DNA of 64,000 nucleotides from Gemmatimonadota bacterium (GCA_028873595.1 JAPPOV010000045.1:18925-82924); one strand, 5' to 3'. Positions 28,352-37,223 are shown, counted from the first letter of the stretch. Notes: generated by a model not told the origin, from the sequence alone. Translations and numbers: made by a program.

Positions 28352-29224
28352 AGTTTCTGATCACGGGGTGCGGTGGCTTCGTTGGAAGATACCTATGTGA
28401 AGAACTGGAGTCCGAAGAGCATGAAGTGGTCTGTATGGGGTATCAAGAGAGTGAAGCGTCTGAACTCGAAGCCCTGGACGTAACGAAGCTGGACGAAGTG
28501 CGGGTCATCTTCGACACTGAACGCCCCGATGCTGTCCTCCATCTGGCTGGATTGAGCCGCGCCACGCATGACACCCTTTCCCGGGCTCTGGCCGTCAACG
28601 TCTGTGGCTCCGTGAATGTGGCGCGGGCTGCTCAGGAGGTGTCTGCCCACGGTGTCGTGGTAAACGCGTGTTACGTCTATAAGCCGGTACCGGGGGCCCT
28701 CGGTGAGGACGCGGAGTTGGCACCGAGCACACTGTACGGTATTACGCGACTCGCCATGGAGCAGGCTGTCAGGCTCACTGCCGCGCCCGAAATGCTGACC
28801 CTTGTGCGCGCGTTCAACCACACTGGGCCCGTCCAGAGCGACGACTTCCTCGTACCCAGTCTGGTGCAGCGGGCACTTGCGGTTCGGGCCGGAGATCGGA
28901 GTGAGCTTGAGTACTGGTTAGGGAGTCCGGTCCGAGATGTCTCCGACGTGCGAGATATCGTGCGCGCCTACCGGCTCTTGGCCGAAAGCAGAGTGTGTGG
29001 AACGTACAATGTCGGGTCGGGCGTCGGTCGGAGTGTGCGAGAGATCGTCGCGATCGTGTGTCGCGAGGTGGGCATTCCCGAGTCCGTGTCCCGAGAGAAA
29101 TTGCTCGAAGCCCCGGCGGCAGACAGCGTCCTGGCCCGACGCCGGGGCTCTCCGCCGAGCAGTCTCGTGGCTTCCTGAATGGGACTTGCTAGGGACGATC
29201 CGCGCCATGTCTGAGCAGGGCTGA
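28348..29224 (+). pseudogene. rmd: GDP-4-keto-6-deoxy-D-mannose reductase-like, decayed
   Basis: An SDR-type reductase that would follow Gmd to make GDP-rhamnose-like sugars. The N terminus MKFLITGCGGFVG and VLHLAG strand are intact, as is NVGSGVGRSVREI. However the catalytic Ser position reads NACYVYK instead of the usual SSxEVYG, and the Tyr-x3-Lys is YGITR. The open frame stops at 29178 with an unrelated tail, while the family-like end (DAGALRRAV...WLPEWDLLGTIRAM) continues in a second frame to 29224, indicating a frameshift near 29100-29140. The ATG overlaps the ancestral gmd stop, so the two were once a coupled pair. The uninterrupted part is 28348-29178. Confidence 0.65.
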
Positions 29225-29240
29225 CGGGTGGAAGCTCGAA

Positions 29241-29258
29241 GCGGTCGTTTACGACCGC
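29241..29258. repeat. Perfect palindrome, partly repeated at 37182-37194
   Basis: Arms GCGGTCGT and ACGACCGC flank TT. The right half together with flanking bases, TTTACGACCGCCT (29248-29260), recurs exactly at 37182-37194, beside an IS3-type transposase remnant. It could be a leftover mobile-element end. Confidence 0.4.
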
Positions 29259-29279
29259 CTGTGCACGAGCGTTGGCTCC

Positions 29280-29345
29280 GAGTGGAATGATCCCTGCCCG
29301 TGTGGGTCGGCGAGAAAGTGTAAGAAGTGCGACCAGCCCGGGTGA
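29280..29345 (+). pseudogene. SEC-C-like zinc-motif fragment
   Basis: A short frame ending in TGA encodes [21 protein letters not shown], closely resembling the SecA tail [21 protein letters not shown] found about 2.1 kb upstream; the first 30 bases are nearly identical in DNA. The final zinc ligand position has Asp instead of His. The frame upstream is open only back to a TAG at 29190-29192 and shows no family match. It may be a partial copy of the secA 3' end or a worn-out SEC-C protein. Confidence 0.5.
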
Positions 29346-29731
29346 GAGACCCAGATGCGAGCAATTGCAAGAAGCTTTGGTTCGGGATGGTTCCCTAAAT
29401 TTGCGCGACTCGGTCGTGATACCCTAACTCATCCTACACTTCTTTGTGGTCGCGATGACCCGCAGGGACGAAAAAGGGCAATGTTCTTGGGGGACGTTCT
29501 GCTCCACCTCAGCTCGTGCCTCCGGCCCCGCGAATCAAAGATGCTCGGCGTGCCGGCTCGCTCTTGGGATCTCTCTCCGAAGCCTGGACCGCTCTCACCG
29601 GGGCGATGACCCATGACCCCTATGGGGGGAGGACCTGGGGACAGAGTTGATCGTCCTTACCTCAAATGCTACCCCGACCACTCTTGTCGAGAAGCTGGGT
29701 CCGCGTGGACGTGCGCATTGAGGGCGGGAGG

Positions 29732-31348
29732 CTAGAGCTTAGTATGGGAGGATCTGATCGGGTGGATCTGGGTGAGGAGATGATCATCAAAATCGATCTC
29801 TAGGCAGCGCGCAGTCCTGAGGGTGTTGAACTCAGGGGCGTAAAGATATTCCACGTTCCTCACCGCAAGTGCCCCCTCGACACGAATCTGCAGGCCCTCC
29901 GCGGACCATAGGTCGCCGCGGCCGGCTAACTTCACATCTGGGTGAAAGTGCAGCCGGGTGGTGGCGGGGAGGCCGGCGGGGTTGGACAGGATCCGATCCT
30001 CTATCTGCATCGACTCGCCCCGGGAGAACCGCCAATCCCGATGAAGGCGCGACCAGGCCGCTGGAAAGGCACGAATCTGGGCGGAGATCTTACCGGCCTC
30101 GGCAACGACGTCTTCGACCCGGGCTCTACGAGCCACCCGGAACCCCGCCCAGATCTCAGTCTGCTCCAGTCCGTTCAGCTGGACAGTGTTATGGGCAGCC
30201 GTGCCTCGCTCGGCGCTTCGACGCGGGCTGATCTCGTAGGTGGAGGTCCCGGTGTCCACGATGAGTGGCCGATCTTCCCAGCACAGCTCGAAGCTGAGCA
30301 TATCGCAATGGGCGTGGCCTGGCTGATAGCTGGGCCCGATCTGTCCGACGTCCCCCAGAACGAAGAGCCTTCCACTCCGATACCGGAAATATCCAGATCC
30401 TTCGAGGTAGTGGAGACCATCCCCGGGGGCGGGAGCGGGACCAAGCATCCGCTCTGTTTGTGCGAGGACTTCGGCAGCTCGCGGTCCTTGATCGTAAGCA
30501 GCGTCATTCAAGAGGGGGACGCGCCCATCGGGACGGATCATGTGGGCAAGCCAGTCTGCCGCGGATCGCACTCTCGACTCGACCACAGAGGGGAGCCCCA
30601 CGCCGAGACGCCGGGCGACGATCATGAGATCCAGAAGATCTTCGAGGATCACCGAATGGTAGATCGGGCTCAGCTCGAAGTGCGCGCCATCTGGAAGAAA
30701 CTGCTCATCCAACTGCTGCTCGAGGAGTGCGCTGCCCCGTGCGAGCCAGCCATCTCCCTCCCTTCCCGCGAAGAAGGCGCCTGCCATAGTGATCGCAACC
30801 GCGTTGGCCAGGAGGTGGTTTGCCATGAGGTGGTATTCCAGGGTCCTCTCCAGGTGCCTCACCTGGGAGGCCAAGCTAGGGAGGAGCCCCGGGAGTTCAT
30901 GGCTTCCTGAGGATAGGGACCACTTGATCCAGTTGCAGACTCGGCGGGAGACGGGGTACGGGTCCCAGGCCGGTCGACTTCCAACGGGGACGTGTGCAAG
31001 CCATTGCTCCACCCACCGGGCCTTGGCATCGTAGTCGGGTAAAGGGGCCAGCAGACCGTCGAAATAATGAAAGTTGTAGTCCCAAAGCAGCCCGTCCTTT
31101 CTCTTGCCAAAGTCCTCCGGGTACACCGTCCGTTCCTGGTTCAGGAAACGAAAGCGGCCTGAGCCCAGGCAGGAGATTGGCCGCGGGAGGAAGGAGCGCG
31201 TCGTCGGTGTACCCTCCGACATCCGGGCAGGCGGGGCGTCGCCCATGAGCGGTTCGGGTGCGAATCGTCGTGTGAGGCGGTTGAGGATCTGCCGGGCCTG
31301 AAGGTGTCGAACGGTTCGGAGTAGGAGCAACATCCGGGTCACGAACAA
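29732..31348 (-). CDS. Heparinase II/III family protein
   Basis: The 538-residue protein has an N-terminal helical toroid (for example LLWDYNFHYFDGLLAPL, and HLMANHLLANAVAITMAGAFF near 190, with the His/Asn pair typical of the family) and a C-terminal beta-sandwich (PGHAHCDMLSFELCWEDRPLIVDTGTSTYE and AHNTVQLNG). The GHAHCDMLSF and HNT segments are the hallmark of heparinase_II_III lyases. In polysaccharide biosynthesis loci such enzymes are often encoded beside the bi-domain oxidoreductase found next here, and may cleave or edit uronic-acid chains. No clear signal peptide was seen; MLLLLRTV at the N terminus is weakly hydrophobic. It is the last gene of the minus-strand operon. Confidence 0.85.
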   Translation of the reverse strand: MFVTRMLLLLRTVRHLQARQILNRLTRRFAPEPLMGDAPPARMSEGTPTTRSFLPRPISCLGSGRFRFLNQERTVYPEDFGKRKDGLLWDYNFHYFDGLLAPLPDYDAKARWVEQWLAHVPVGSRPAWDPYPVSRRVCNWIKWSLSSGSHELPGLLPSLASQVRHLERTLEYHLMANHLLANAVAITMAGAFFAGREGDGWLARGSALLEQQLDEQFLPDGAHFELSPIYHSVILEDLLDLMIVARRLGVGLPSVVESRVRSAADWLAHMIRPDGRVPLLNDAAYDQGPRAAEVLAQTERMLGPAPAPGDGLHYLEGSGYFRYRSGRLFVLGDVGQIGPSYQPGHAHCDMLSFELCWEDRPLIVDTGTSTYEISPRRSAERGTAAHNTVQLNGLEQTEIWAGFRVARRARVEDVVAEAGKISAQIRAFPAAWSRLHRDWRFSRGESMQIEDRILSNPAGLPATTRLHFHPDVKLAGRGDLWSAEGLQIRVEGALAVRNVEYLYAPEFNTLRTARCLEIDFDDHLLTQIHPIRSSHTKL

Positions 31349-31357
31349 GGAACTCGC

Positions 31358-33487
31358 TCAGCGACCACGAGCCGCCTCGGCCAATGCCACTGTCACGCGC
31401 GATACCTCCAGGAGCTCGTCGAAGGGGATGGGGTCCTCGCCGCCGCCCCGCACCGCCTCCAAGAAGGCGGCGGCACATGGGTTCTGTCCTTTGTCCTGCT
31501 TCCAGGCACGTCCCTTGAGGTCGGAGCCGAAGCCCTTCACCGATCGAAAGTTGTCCAAGGTCAGGATGCGCCCGTCTTGAAAAACTTCTACCCGCTCCTT
31601 GGGGAAGGCTCGGTTCCCGTTAGCGAAATAGTGCACGGTGGCGATCGACCCATTGGCAAAACGCAGCGAGAGCGTCGCCGTGTCCCCGAGTCCGTGGTGA
31701 TCATCCATGACCTCGACGGACCACGACTCCATCGGGCTCCCCGCCAGGAACCGGGCGATGTCGATGAAGTGACATCCCTCACCAACGATCCGGCCGCCTC
31801 CGGCCGCCGGGTCGTGAACCCAGGAATCCGCGGGGATGGAACCGGCGTTGCAGGTATACACCAGGGCCAGGGGTGCTCCGGATCGCTCCACCTCGGCCTT
31901 CAGCTTCACCATGAGGGGGGCGAACCGTCGGTTGAAGCCCACCATGACGCGCCCTCCAGCCCCAGCCTTCAAGGCGGCAGCGCGGGCTTCCGCGACGCGC
32001 TCCAGATCCTCAATCGTCATGGCCAAGGGCTTCTCCACGAAGACGTGCTTGCCGGCTTCCAGTGCTGCCACCGTCATGCGGGCGTGCGAATCATGGCGAG
32101 TCGCGATGACGACAAGGTCGACCTCGGGATCCTGAAGCACCAGATCGATGTCCGTGCTGTTGAACTCGAACCCCAATCGATTTCCCACGTGTGTTCCGGA
32201 TTTACCCTGGGAGGTCACGATAGTCTTTAGTCGGGCTCCCGCCTTCTTGAAGGCGGGTAGGAGCACCCGCCCCGCGTAGTTGCCTGCCCCGATGGCGCCC
32301 ACAACTCCTCTCCCGACCGTCGTGGAGGTGGAGGGCCGGGACGCAATCCGGATAGTCCGCGACGTCTCTCCCGACTCCTCCGAGGGATACTTCAGGATCA
32401 CGCCCAGGGCGCCGCGATCCTGCAGAAGCAGTTCGTAGGCCTTCCCTGCGCCCAGGATGGTGTAGCGCGCGGAAATCAGTTCCGACACCCTGAGGTGCCC
32501 AGACCTCATCAGCCCGAGTACGGCTTCGATGTTACGGTTCTCGGTCCAGCGGACGAATGGGAGTGGGTAGTCCCGGCCTTCCTCTTCGTACACTGGATCG
32601 TATCGTCCGGGCCCATACGAGCAGGAGACCTGGAAGGTCAGCTCCTTCTCGTAGAAATCAGAGCGACGTAGGCTCAGTCCCACCACGCCAACCAGGATAA
32701 TCCGTCCGCGCTTGCGGCACATCGTGGCGGCCTGGTGCATCACCTCGTCGGACTTGGCCGAAGCCGTGACGATCACTCCATCCACTCCCACCCCGCCCGT
32801 GATGCGCTCCGCCTCCGCCACTGGATCCTGTCCTCTGTCGAGGCGCACCACCTGCGCCCCGTAAGACTCCGCCATGTCCAGCTTGGCGGTGTCGAAGTCG
32901 ATCCCGATGACACGACACCCGTTAGCCCGCAGAATCTGAACTGCCACGAGGCCGATCAGGCCGAGCCCGGTCACTACGAACGTCTCTCCGAGAGTGGGCT
33001 CCGAGAGCCGAATTCCTTGCAGCGCGATAGCTCCCAGGACTCCGAAGGAAGCGGACTCGTCATCCACGTCGGCAGGGATTCGCGCGCAAAGGTTTCGGGG
33101 AACGCAGACGAACTCCGCGTGGTTGCCGTTCGAGAGCACCCGGTCCCCCACTTGGAAGTCCTCGACCCCTCGCCCGACTTCTACGACTACACCCACGTTC
33201 GAATACCCCATGGGCATGGGCTCGCCAAGCTTGGAGCGAACGGCTTCGACCGTAGTCATCAGCCCATCGGTTCGGACCTTATCCAGGACCATCTTCACCT
33301 TGTCGGGCTGCTGCCGAGCCTTTTCCAGGTACCCGGCCTTTCCGAACTCCACAAGGGACCTTTCCGTGCCCGCAGAAATCAGCGAGCAGATGGTCCGGAT
33401 CAGAACGTGCCCTGCCTTGCAGCGCGGCACAGGGACCTCGGAGACGAGCGTCTCGCCGGAGGAAACGTCTTGAAAGAGATGCTTCAT
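31358..33487 (-). CDS. Bi-domain oxidoreductase: zinc-type dehydrogenase fused to Gfo/Idh/MocA domain
   Basis: Residues 1 to about 350 are a medium-chain dehydrogenase/reductase (PVPRCKAGHVLIRT, GYSNVGVVVEVG, FVVTGLGLIGLVAVQILRANG). Residues about 385-709 are a Gfo/Idh/MocA oxidoreductase (GVVGAIGAGNYAGRVLLPAF, VVIATRHDSHARM, EAGKHVFVEKPLAMT with the conserved EKP). This fusion is known from surface polysaccharide loci and is usually next to a heparinase-like gene, as here (9 bases). The usual zinc-ligand Cys/His set of alcohol dehydrogenases is not obvious in the first half. Its substrate has not been established from the sequence; sugar nucleotide or glycan epimerisation through oxidation and reduction is plausible. 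Confidence 0.85.
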   Translation of the reverse strand: MKHLFQDVSSGETLVSEVPVPRCKAGHVLIRTICSLISAGTERSLVEFGKAGYLEKARQQPDKVKMVLDKVRTDGLMTTVEAVRSKLGEPMPMGYSNVGVVVEVGRGVEDFQVGDRVLSNGNHAEFVCVPRNLCARIPADVDDESASFGVLGAIALQGIRLSEPTLGETFVVTGLGLIGLVAVQILRANGCRVIGIDFDTAKLDMAESYGAQVVRLDRGQDPVAEAERITGGVGVDGVIVTASAKSDEVMHQAATMCRKRGRIILVGVVGLSLRRSDFYEKELTFQVSCSYGPGRYDPVYEEEGRDYPLPFVRWTENRNIEAVLGLMRSGHLRVSELISARYTILGAGKAYELLLQDRGALGVILKYPSEESGETSRTIRIASRPSTSTTVGRGVVGAIGAGNYAGRVLLPAFKKAGARLKTIVTSQGKSGTHVGNRLGFEFNSTDIDLVLQDPEVDLVVIATRHDSHARMTVAALEAGKHVFVEKPLAMTIEDLERVAEARAAALKAGAGGRVMVGFNRRFAPLMVKLKAEVERSGAPLALVYTCNAGSIPADSWVHDPAAGGGRIVGEGCHFIDIARFLAGSPMESWSVEVMDDHHGLGDTATLSLRFANGSIATVHYFANGNRAFPKERVEVFQDGRILTLDNFRSVKGFGSDLKGRAWKQDKGQNPCAAAFLEAVRGGGEDPIPFDELLEVSRVTVALAEAARGR

Positions 33488-33504
33488 GGGATTTTGACCG
33501 GACC

Positions 33505-34764
33505 TCAGGCCCTAGCTGTGCGGGCCTTTAAGAGATGCCCGACCATGATGAGTAGATAGATGACGACACCCAAGCCATGAGAACCCAGCACCGCCCAAGC
33601 GGCCCCTACGGCTCCGTGTGCTGGCACCAAGACGGATAGAAGGATCATGCTTAACAACGCCGTCAAGAGCAGGGTCACGCCATAGGCCCACTCGATTCGG
33701 GCGGCGATAAGGTATTGTAGGCCCACCTGCCCGACGCCGATCAGCACCACATACAGACTCAGGATCCTCATGGCGGGGGCCGCCGCCATGTACTCCGGGC
33801 CGAGCAACCCCAAGAGAGGCGTGGGGGCCAGCAGTGCAGGTACTGCCACGAGTCCAGCCACTCCGATCATGGCCAAAAGATAGTTCCTCAGGAACCTCTC
33901 TCGCTCGATCGGGGCGCCATCGCGGACTAACGCTACGAGGCGGGGGTTCCCTATCCGACTCGCCTGTGCGGTGACAAGGGAGCCCACGGTCACGACCTGC
34001 CAAGCGATGGCATAGCCTCCCAAGGCCGTATCACCCGCGCCATTTCCAAGGACAATCTTGCTGAGCGTTCCGAAAGAGAGCTGGGCCAGCGCAGACCCCC
34101 AGATCCAACCATTGCGCTTGATGAGGATCCAACCCAGCCAGAGGTCCGACCTTTCGAGCGTCGGACGAAACCTCGAGAGAGCCGTTTTTGCCTGTAAGAC
34201 CAGGCCGACCACTCCCGCCAGCCCAAGTGCCACTGCCACTGCACCGACCGAGAGGATAGAAGGAGTGAGGAGGAGTATGCCCCAAATCACGGCGAAATAA
34301 ACCGCCCGCTCGACGACATACAGGAGGGTATGAAGTCGAAACTCCCCCCAGGCGTCGAACAATGGCGCCAGAGTCAGTGCCGAAAGAGCAAAAGCCAGGA
34401 TCAAGCCCCAATCTTCGACATCCAATGGGCGCACGAGACCGGTGAAGGCTTCAACTCCCAGAAGTCCGAGTGCACCCACGGCCAGGAGGATCATGCGCCA
34501 GAGCAGGCTCGACGAGACGAGTCTGGACCTCAGTCTCGGTCTTTGGACGAGATCGCGGAGGAGTGTCTGATCGAAGCCTCCGGCGGCGAGGGTGAGCAGG
34601 TAGCCACCAAGGGCCAAGGCGTAGGCTAGCTCTCCAAACCCTTGAGCCCCCATGGTCTTCGCCAGGGCCAAAGACGTGAAAAGAGAGGCGCCGGCAAGAG
34701 CTAGGTTGGCGCTCACCAGAGACGCGAAAGTGTGTGCGAGACTTCGCACGACAGGTTGGCTCAC
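33505..34764 (-). CDS. Wzx-like polysaccharide flippase, set 2
   Basis: A 419-residue polytopic membrane protein with about twelve helices, beginning AHTFASLVSANLALAGASLFTSLALAKTMGAQGFGELAYA, the usual N terminus of oligosaccharide flippases (GAQGFGELAYA is the conserved first loop). Inner helices and the C-terminal helix pair MILLSVLVPAHGAVGAAWAVLGS match the family architecture. It would flip lipid-linked repeat units made by the second glycosyltransferase group. The ATG overlaps the stop of the upstream gene (34761-34764), and the oxidoreductase follows at 17 bases, so these genes form one operon. It is only distantly similar to the flippase at 17.3-18.8 kb. Confidence 0.85.
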   Translation of the reverse strand: MSQPVVRSLAHTFASLVSANLALAGASLFTSLALAKTMGAQGFGELAYALALGGYLLTLAAGGFDQTLLRDLVQRPRLRSRLVSSSLLWRMILLAVGALGLLGVEAFTGLVRPLDVEDWGLILAFALSALTLAPLFDAWGEFRLHTLLYVVERAVYFAVIWGILLLTPSILSVGAVAVALGLAGVVGLVLQAKTALSRFRPTLERSDLWLGWILIKRNGWIWGSALAQLSFGTLSKIVLGNGAGDTALGGYAIAWQVVTVGSLVTAQASRIGNPRLVALVRDGAPIERERFLRNYLLAMIGVAGLVAVPALLAPTPLLGLLGPEYMAAAPAMRILSLYVVLIGVGQVGLQYLIAARIEWAYGVTLLLTALLSMILLSVLVPAHGAVGAAWAVLGSHGLGVVIYLLIMVGHLLKARTARA

Positions 34765-35963
34765 TCGGGGACACCGGCTCCGATCCGAGAGTCAACCAGA
34801 GCGCGGAATATCGGAGCAACGGCTAGCGGCTCATGGGCCGCCGCCGCCCGCCGCGTGGCCGTGGCCTGTTCTCTGTATTCCTCAGGGTCGTACTCGTCGT
34901 AGGTGCGAACGAGTCCGGACACCAGGGCGTCAAGGGAAGGGAAGACCTCGCCAGTGCCAGGGAAGGCCCGAAGCCGCTCGGTGATGTATCCACTCTCCAG
35001 CTGTAGCGAAGGTTTTGAGAAGGAGAAGGTGTCGTGGAGTGCGCTGCTTGGGCAGAAGTCGTATTTGGCGTCCCCGTTCAGCCCGAAAACGTAGGTTGCC
35101 CGCCCCAGTTGCTTGGCGAAGTCGGCATCCGAGAGTGGCTCGGCGGGCAACTCTCCCAATAATCCACCGATCGAGCGAGTGACCTCGGGATGCGCATATC
35201 CCACGTACTCGAACCGACACCGAGCGTCGGGCCGCGCCCGGAAGAAGCCGCGCGCTACCTCTGCGGCCTCCGGTAGACGCGCCCCCCCCCCGCCCACGAC
35301 GGCCAAGACCATTGAGTCCCGATTTTTCGGCACGACGGGCGCCGTCGGTAGGAGCTCGTCCGGCCAGGACCAGGGAACAGGAAGGGTGTCGAAGTGGGGG
35401 GCGATCCGCGGATCCACCGACCTTAGCGCTTCGGCAATGGATGGCCCAAGCGCGAGGAAGCGGAGCGCCTGGGGCTGTGGCCACCGAAGAGTGGCTCCCG
35501 GGGAGAGGATCCGTCGTGGGAGGCTGGTCTCATGAACCGCAACCTTGGCTAGGATGGCGTGGATGATTCCCCAGGTCGGGGTACGGTTGGAGCTCATGAG
35601 GAGCCGAAGCTTCGTGATGGCGAGTCCAAGCTGGGAGAATCCGCAGATCAGCCCCAACTGACTCTCATACAACTCCTCGCGGAAGCGCCGGGTCCACGCT
35701 AGTTCGCCGGCGATCCTCAGTGGCCCCTCGCGTTGGTCGTAACGCGGGATCTCGATCGGTTCCCCTTCAATCCCAAGCTCCTTATCGAGGCTGCCGAGGA
35801 CAAAGTCGAGATGAGAGGGGTCTGCAAGAAACCGGAGCTTTGCCCGCGGGAAGGCGGCCGAAAGCATCTGTAGAAGGGCAGTATTCAGCTTGGCATGAGC
35901 GTAACCTTCGACGACCGGCTCGATGGCGACAATGCGGCGGATCTCTGCGGCCGGCCGGCTCAC
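34761..35963 (-). CDS. Unclassified protein, possibly a GT-B-type glycosyltransferase
   Basis: I do not recognise the family. The 400-residue product is soluble, with a possible Rossmann-like first half (IEPVVEGYAHAKLNTALLQML..., LGLICGFSQLGLAITKLRL) and a second half with VLAVVGGGGARLPEAAEVARGF followed by the strand/helix block GRATYVFGLNGDAKYDFCPSSALHDTFSFSKPSLQLESG. The last block resembles in layout the donor-binding region of GT-B enzymes, in which a polar loop precedes a conserved glycine- or proline-containing turn. Its position between a flippase and a GT4 gene, with four-base overlaps on both sides (34761-34764, 35960-35963), also argues for a sugar transferase. An uncommon run of Gly/Pro codons near 35280-35300 is seen. 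Function is unproven. Confidence 0.5.
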   Translation of the reverse strand: MSRPAAEIRRIVAIEPVVEGYAHAKLNTALLQMLSAAFPRAKLRFLADPSHLDFVLGSLDKELGIEGEPIEIPRYDQREGPLRIAGELAWTRRFREELYESQLGLICGFSQLGLAITKLRLLMSSNRTPTWGIIHAILAKVAVHETSLPRRILSPGATLRWPQPQALRFLALGPSIAEALRSVDPRIAPHFDTLPVPWSWPDELLPTAPVVPKNRDSMVLAVVGGGGARLPEAAEVARGFFRARPDARCRFEYVGYAHPEVTRSIGGLLGELPAEPLSDADFAKQLGRATYVFGLNGDAKYDFCPSSALHDTFSFSKPSLQLESGYITERLRAFPGTGEVFPSLDALVSGLVRTYDEYDPEEYREQATATRRAAAAHEPLAVAPIFRALVDSRIGAGVPE

Positions 35964-37114
35964 GGACGTGGCTCACTTCTTCCGTCGTCACCGGTGAGTG
36001 CAGTGTCCACGTGCTCCTGGATCATCGCAAAGACGGCTGGCCAGTCGGGCATGGCGGACACTATATCTCTTCCCGTCGCCACACGCTCCCTCAACAGCTC
36101 CGGAGCCCGCCCCATCCCCTCCATCTTGTCGTGGATCGCCACCGGATCGAGCGGATCGACGTACCACGCGGCTTCCCCACACACGTCATGTGCGAATGGG
36201 AGGTCAGAGGTGAGGATCGGACATCCATGATACATGGCCTCCACATACACGCCGGAGAAGCTCTCCAGGAGGGTCGGCATCACGATGCCATCACAACGCT
36301 GGATGAGGGAAGGCACGTCTGCATGGGACACCGGACCGAGGTTCACGATCTCCTTTCCCAGACCCTCTCTCTGGATACGCTCAAGAAGTGCTGCCGCAGC
36401 CGGGTCCTGATCGGCGGCGATCGTCAGCAAGATCGTGGTTCCGGAATTCCTCGCCCGGGCAAGGGCCGCGACATCCACAAGCACCTCAAGGTTCTTGTGG
36501 GCGTAGTAGTGACTCAGACAAAGAAACAATCTCCGACCTTCAGGGAGGGGAAACGACAACTCGGCGCGAGTCGAGGTGCTCTCGAACGAGACTGCGTTGG
36601 GGACTACCTTCACCGTCCGGATACCGTAGAGATCCTGGAGTCGCCGACCGATCCGCGCGGTTTGAGCCATCGTGAGATCTACGTGTTTTACAAAGCGTCG
36701 ATAGGCGCTGAGCTTGATTCGGCGTGCCAACCGATCCTTGCGTCTCATCCGTCTCCATGCCGGACTCTCTGGCTCCGCGGCATACGGCCAGTCGAAGAGT
36801 TGGACCTGGGGAAGTTCCGTAGGGATCGGAACGTCCCCGAAGTTGAGAACTCCCTCAATACGGTGAGCCTTCAGAAGACGCGGAAGGGCCCAGAAATACA
36901 GGAACAGGAAGGCGGCATTCCGGCCGTAGAAAGCCGGGACCTGAAGAATTTCAAGCCCCGGGCGGCCGTAGTTCAGGTACTCATCTCGGTCGGGTGTCAG
37001 GACGAAATATTCATGGACCCTTCGTGAGCCCGCGAGGAGACGCAGGTAGTTATGCAGTATGCTGCGTCCACCCCCGGTCTTCGCCTGCAGGCCATTGATC
37101 AGAACTCGACTCAT
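35960..37114 (-). CDS. Glycosyltransferase family 4
   Basis: A 384-residue GT-B protein. It starts MSRVLINGLQAKTGGGRSILHNYL, with the Gly-rich acceptor loop, and has VKVVPNAVSFESTSTR at the linker, FLCLSHYYAHKNLEVLVDVAALA, and the C-terminal LIQRCDGIVMPTLLESFSGVYVEAMYHGCPILTSD block with the ESFSGVYVE (EX7E) catalytic/donor segment. The family uses retaining transfer from nucleotide sugars. The nearby remnant at 37285-37446 is a paralog by its N terminus (SSKSGSGCSILTNWLA). It is the first intact gene upstream of the decayed region, and its stop overlaps the next gene's start. Confidence 0.87.
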   Translation of the reverse strand: MSRVLINGLQAKTGGGRSILHNYLRLLAGSRRVHEYFVLTPDRDEYLNYGRPGLEILQVPAFYGRNAAFLFLYFWALPRLLKAHRIEGVLNFGDVPIPTELPQVQLFDWPYAAEPESPAWRRMRRKDRLARRIKLSAYRRFVKHVDLTMAQTARIGRRLQDLYGIRTVKVVPNAVSFESTSTRAELSFPLPEGRRLFLCLSHYYAHKNLEVLVDVAALARARNSGTTILLTIAADQDPAAAALLERIQREGLGKEIVNLGPVSHADVPSLIQRCDGIVMPTLLESFSGVYVEAMYHGCPILTSDLPFAHDVCGEAAWYVDPLDPVAIHDKMEGMGRAPELLRERVATGRDIVSAMPDWPAVFAMIQEHVDTALTGDDGRSEPRP

Positions 37115-37189
37115 GCTCAGCTTGGGTTAGTGGGGGCGCCTTTGGAAAGCGCTGGTGCTCACGTGACGTGCCCCCAGGTGCTTTACGAC

Positions 37190-37223
37190 CGCCTAGGGAG
37201 CGGGCGGTGGTCCGCCCTAGGCG
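37190..37223. repeat. Bulged hairpin at the transposase remnant end
   Basis: CGCCTA and TAGGCG pair outside, GGGCGG and CCGCCC pair inside, with a six-base bulge on one arm and a TGGT loop, giving twelve base pairs in all. It overlaps the end of the IS3 OrfB remnant (stop at 37217-37219) and may be part of the old element end. Confidence 0.45.

Larger units (their letters stand above)
29225..29731. other. Intergenic region with a palindrome and SEC-C-like fragment
   Basis: About 500 bases without a convincing gene separate the decayed rmd from the minus-strand heparinase gene. The left part holds a perfect 18-base palindrome at 29241-29258 and the SEC-C-like fragment listed separately. From 29346 to 29731 I recognise nothing: the short frames there have no family-like residues and no good ribosome-binding sites. 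Confidence 0.5.

Noticed and set aside
29346..29731. Several short frames and a G-rich stretch
   Set aside because: None shows protein-like residues; the G-rich stretch is too brief to name as a repeat element.
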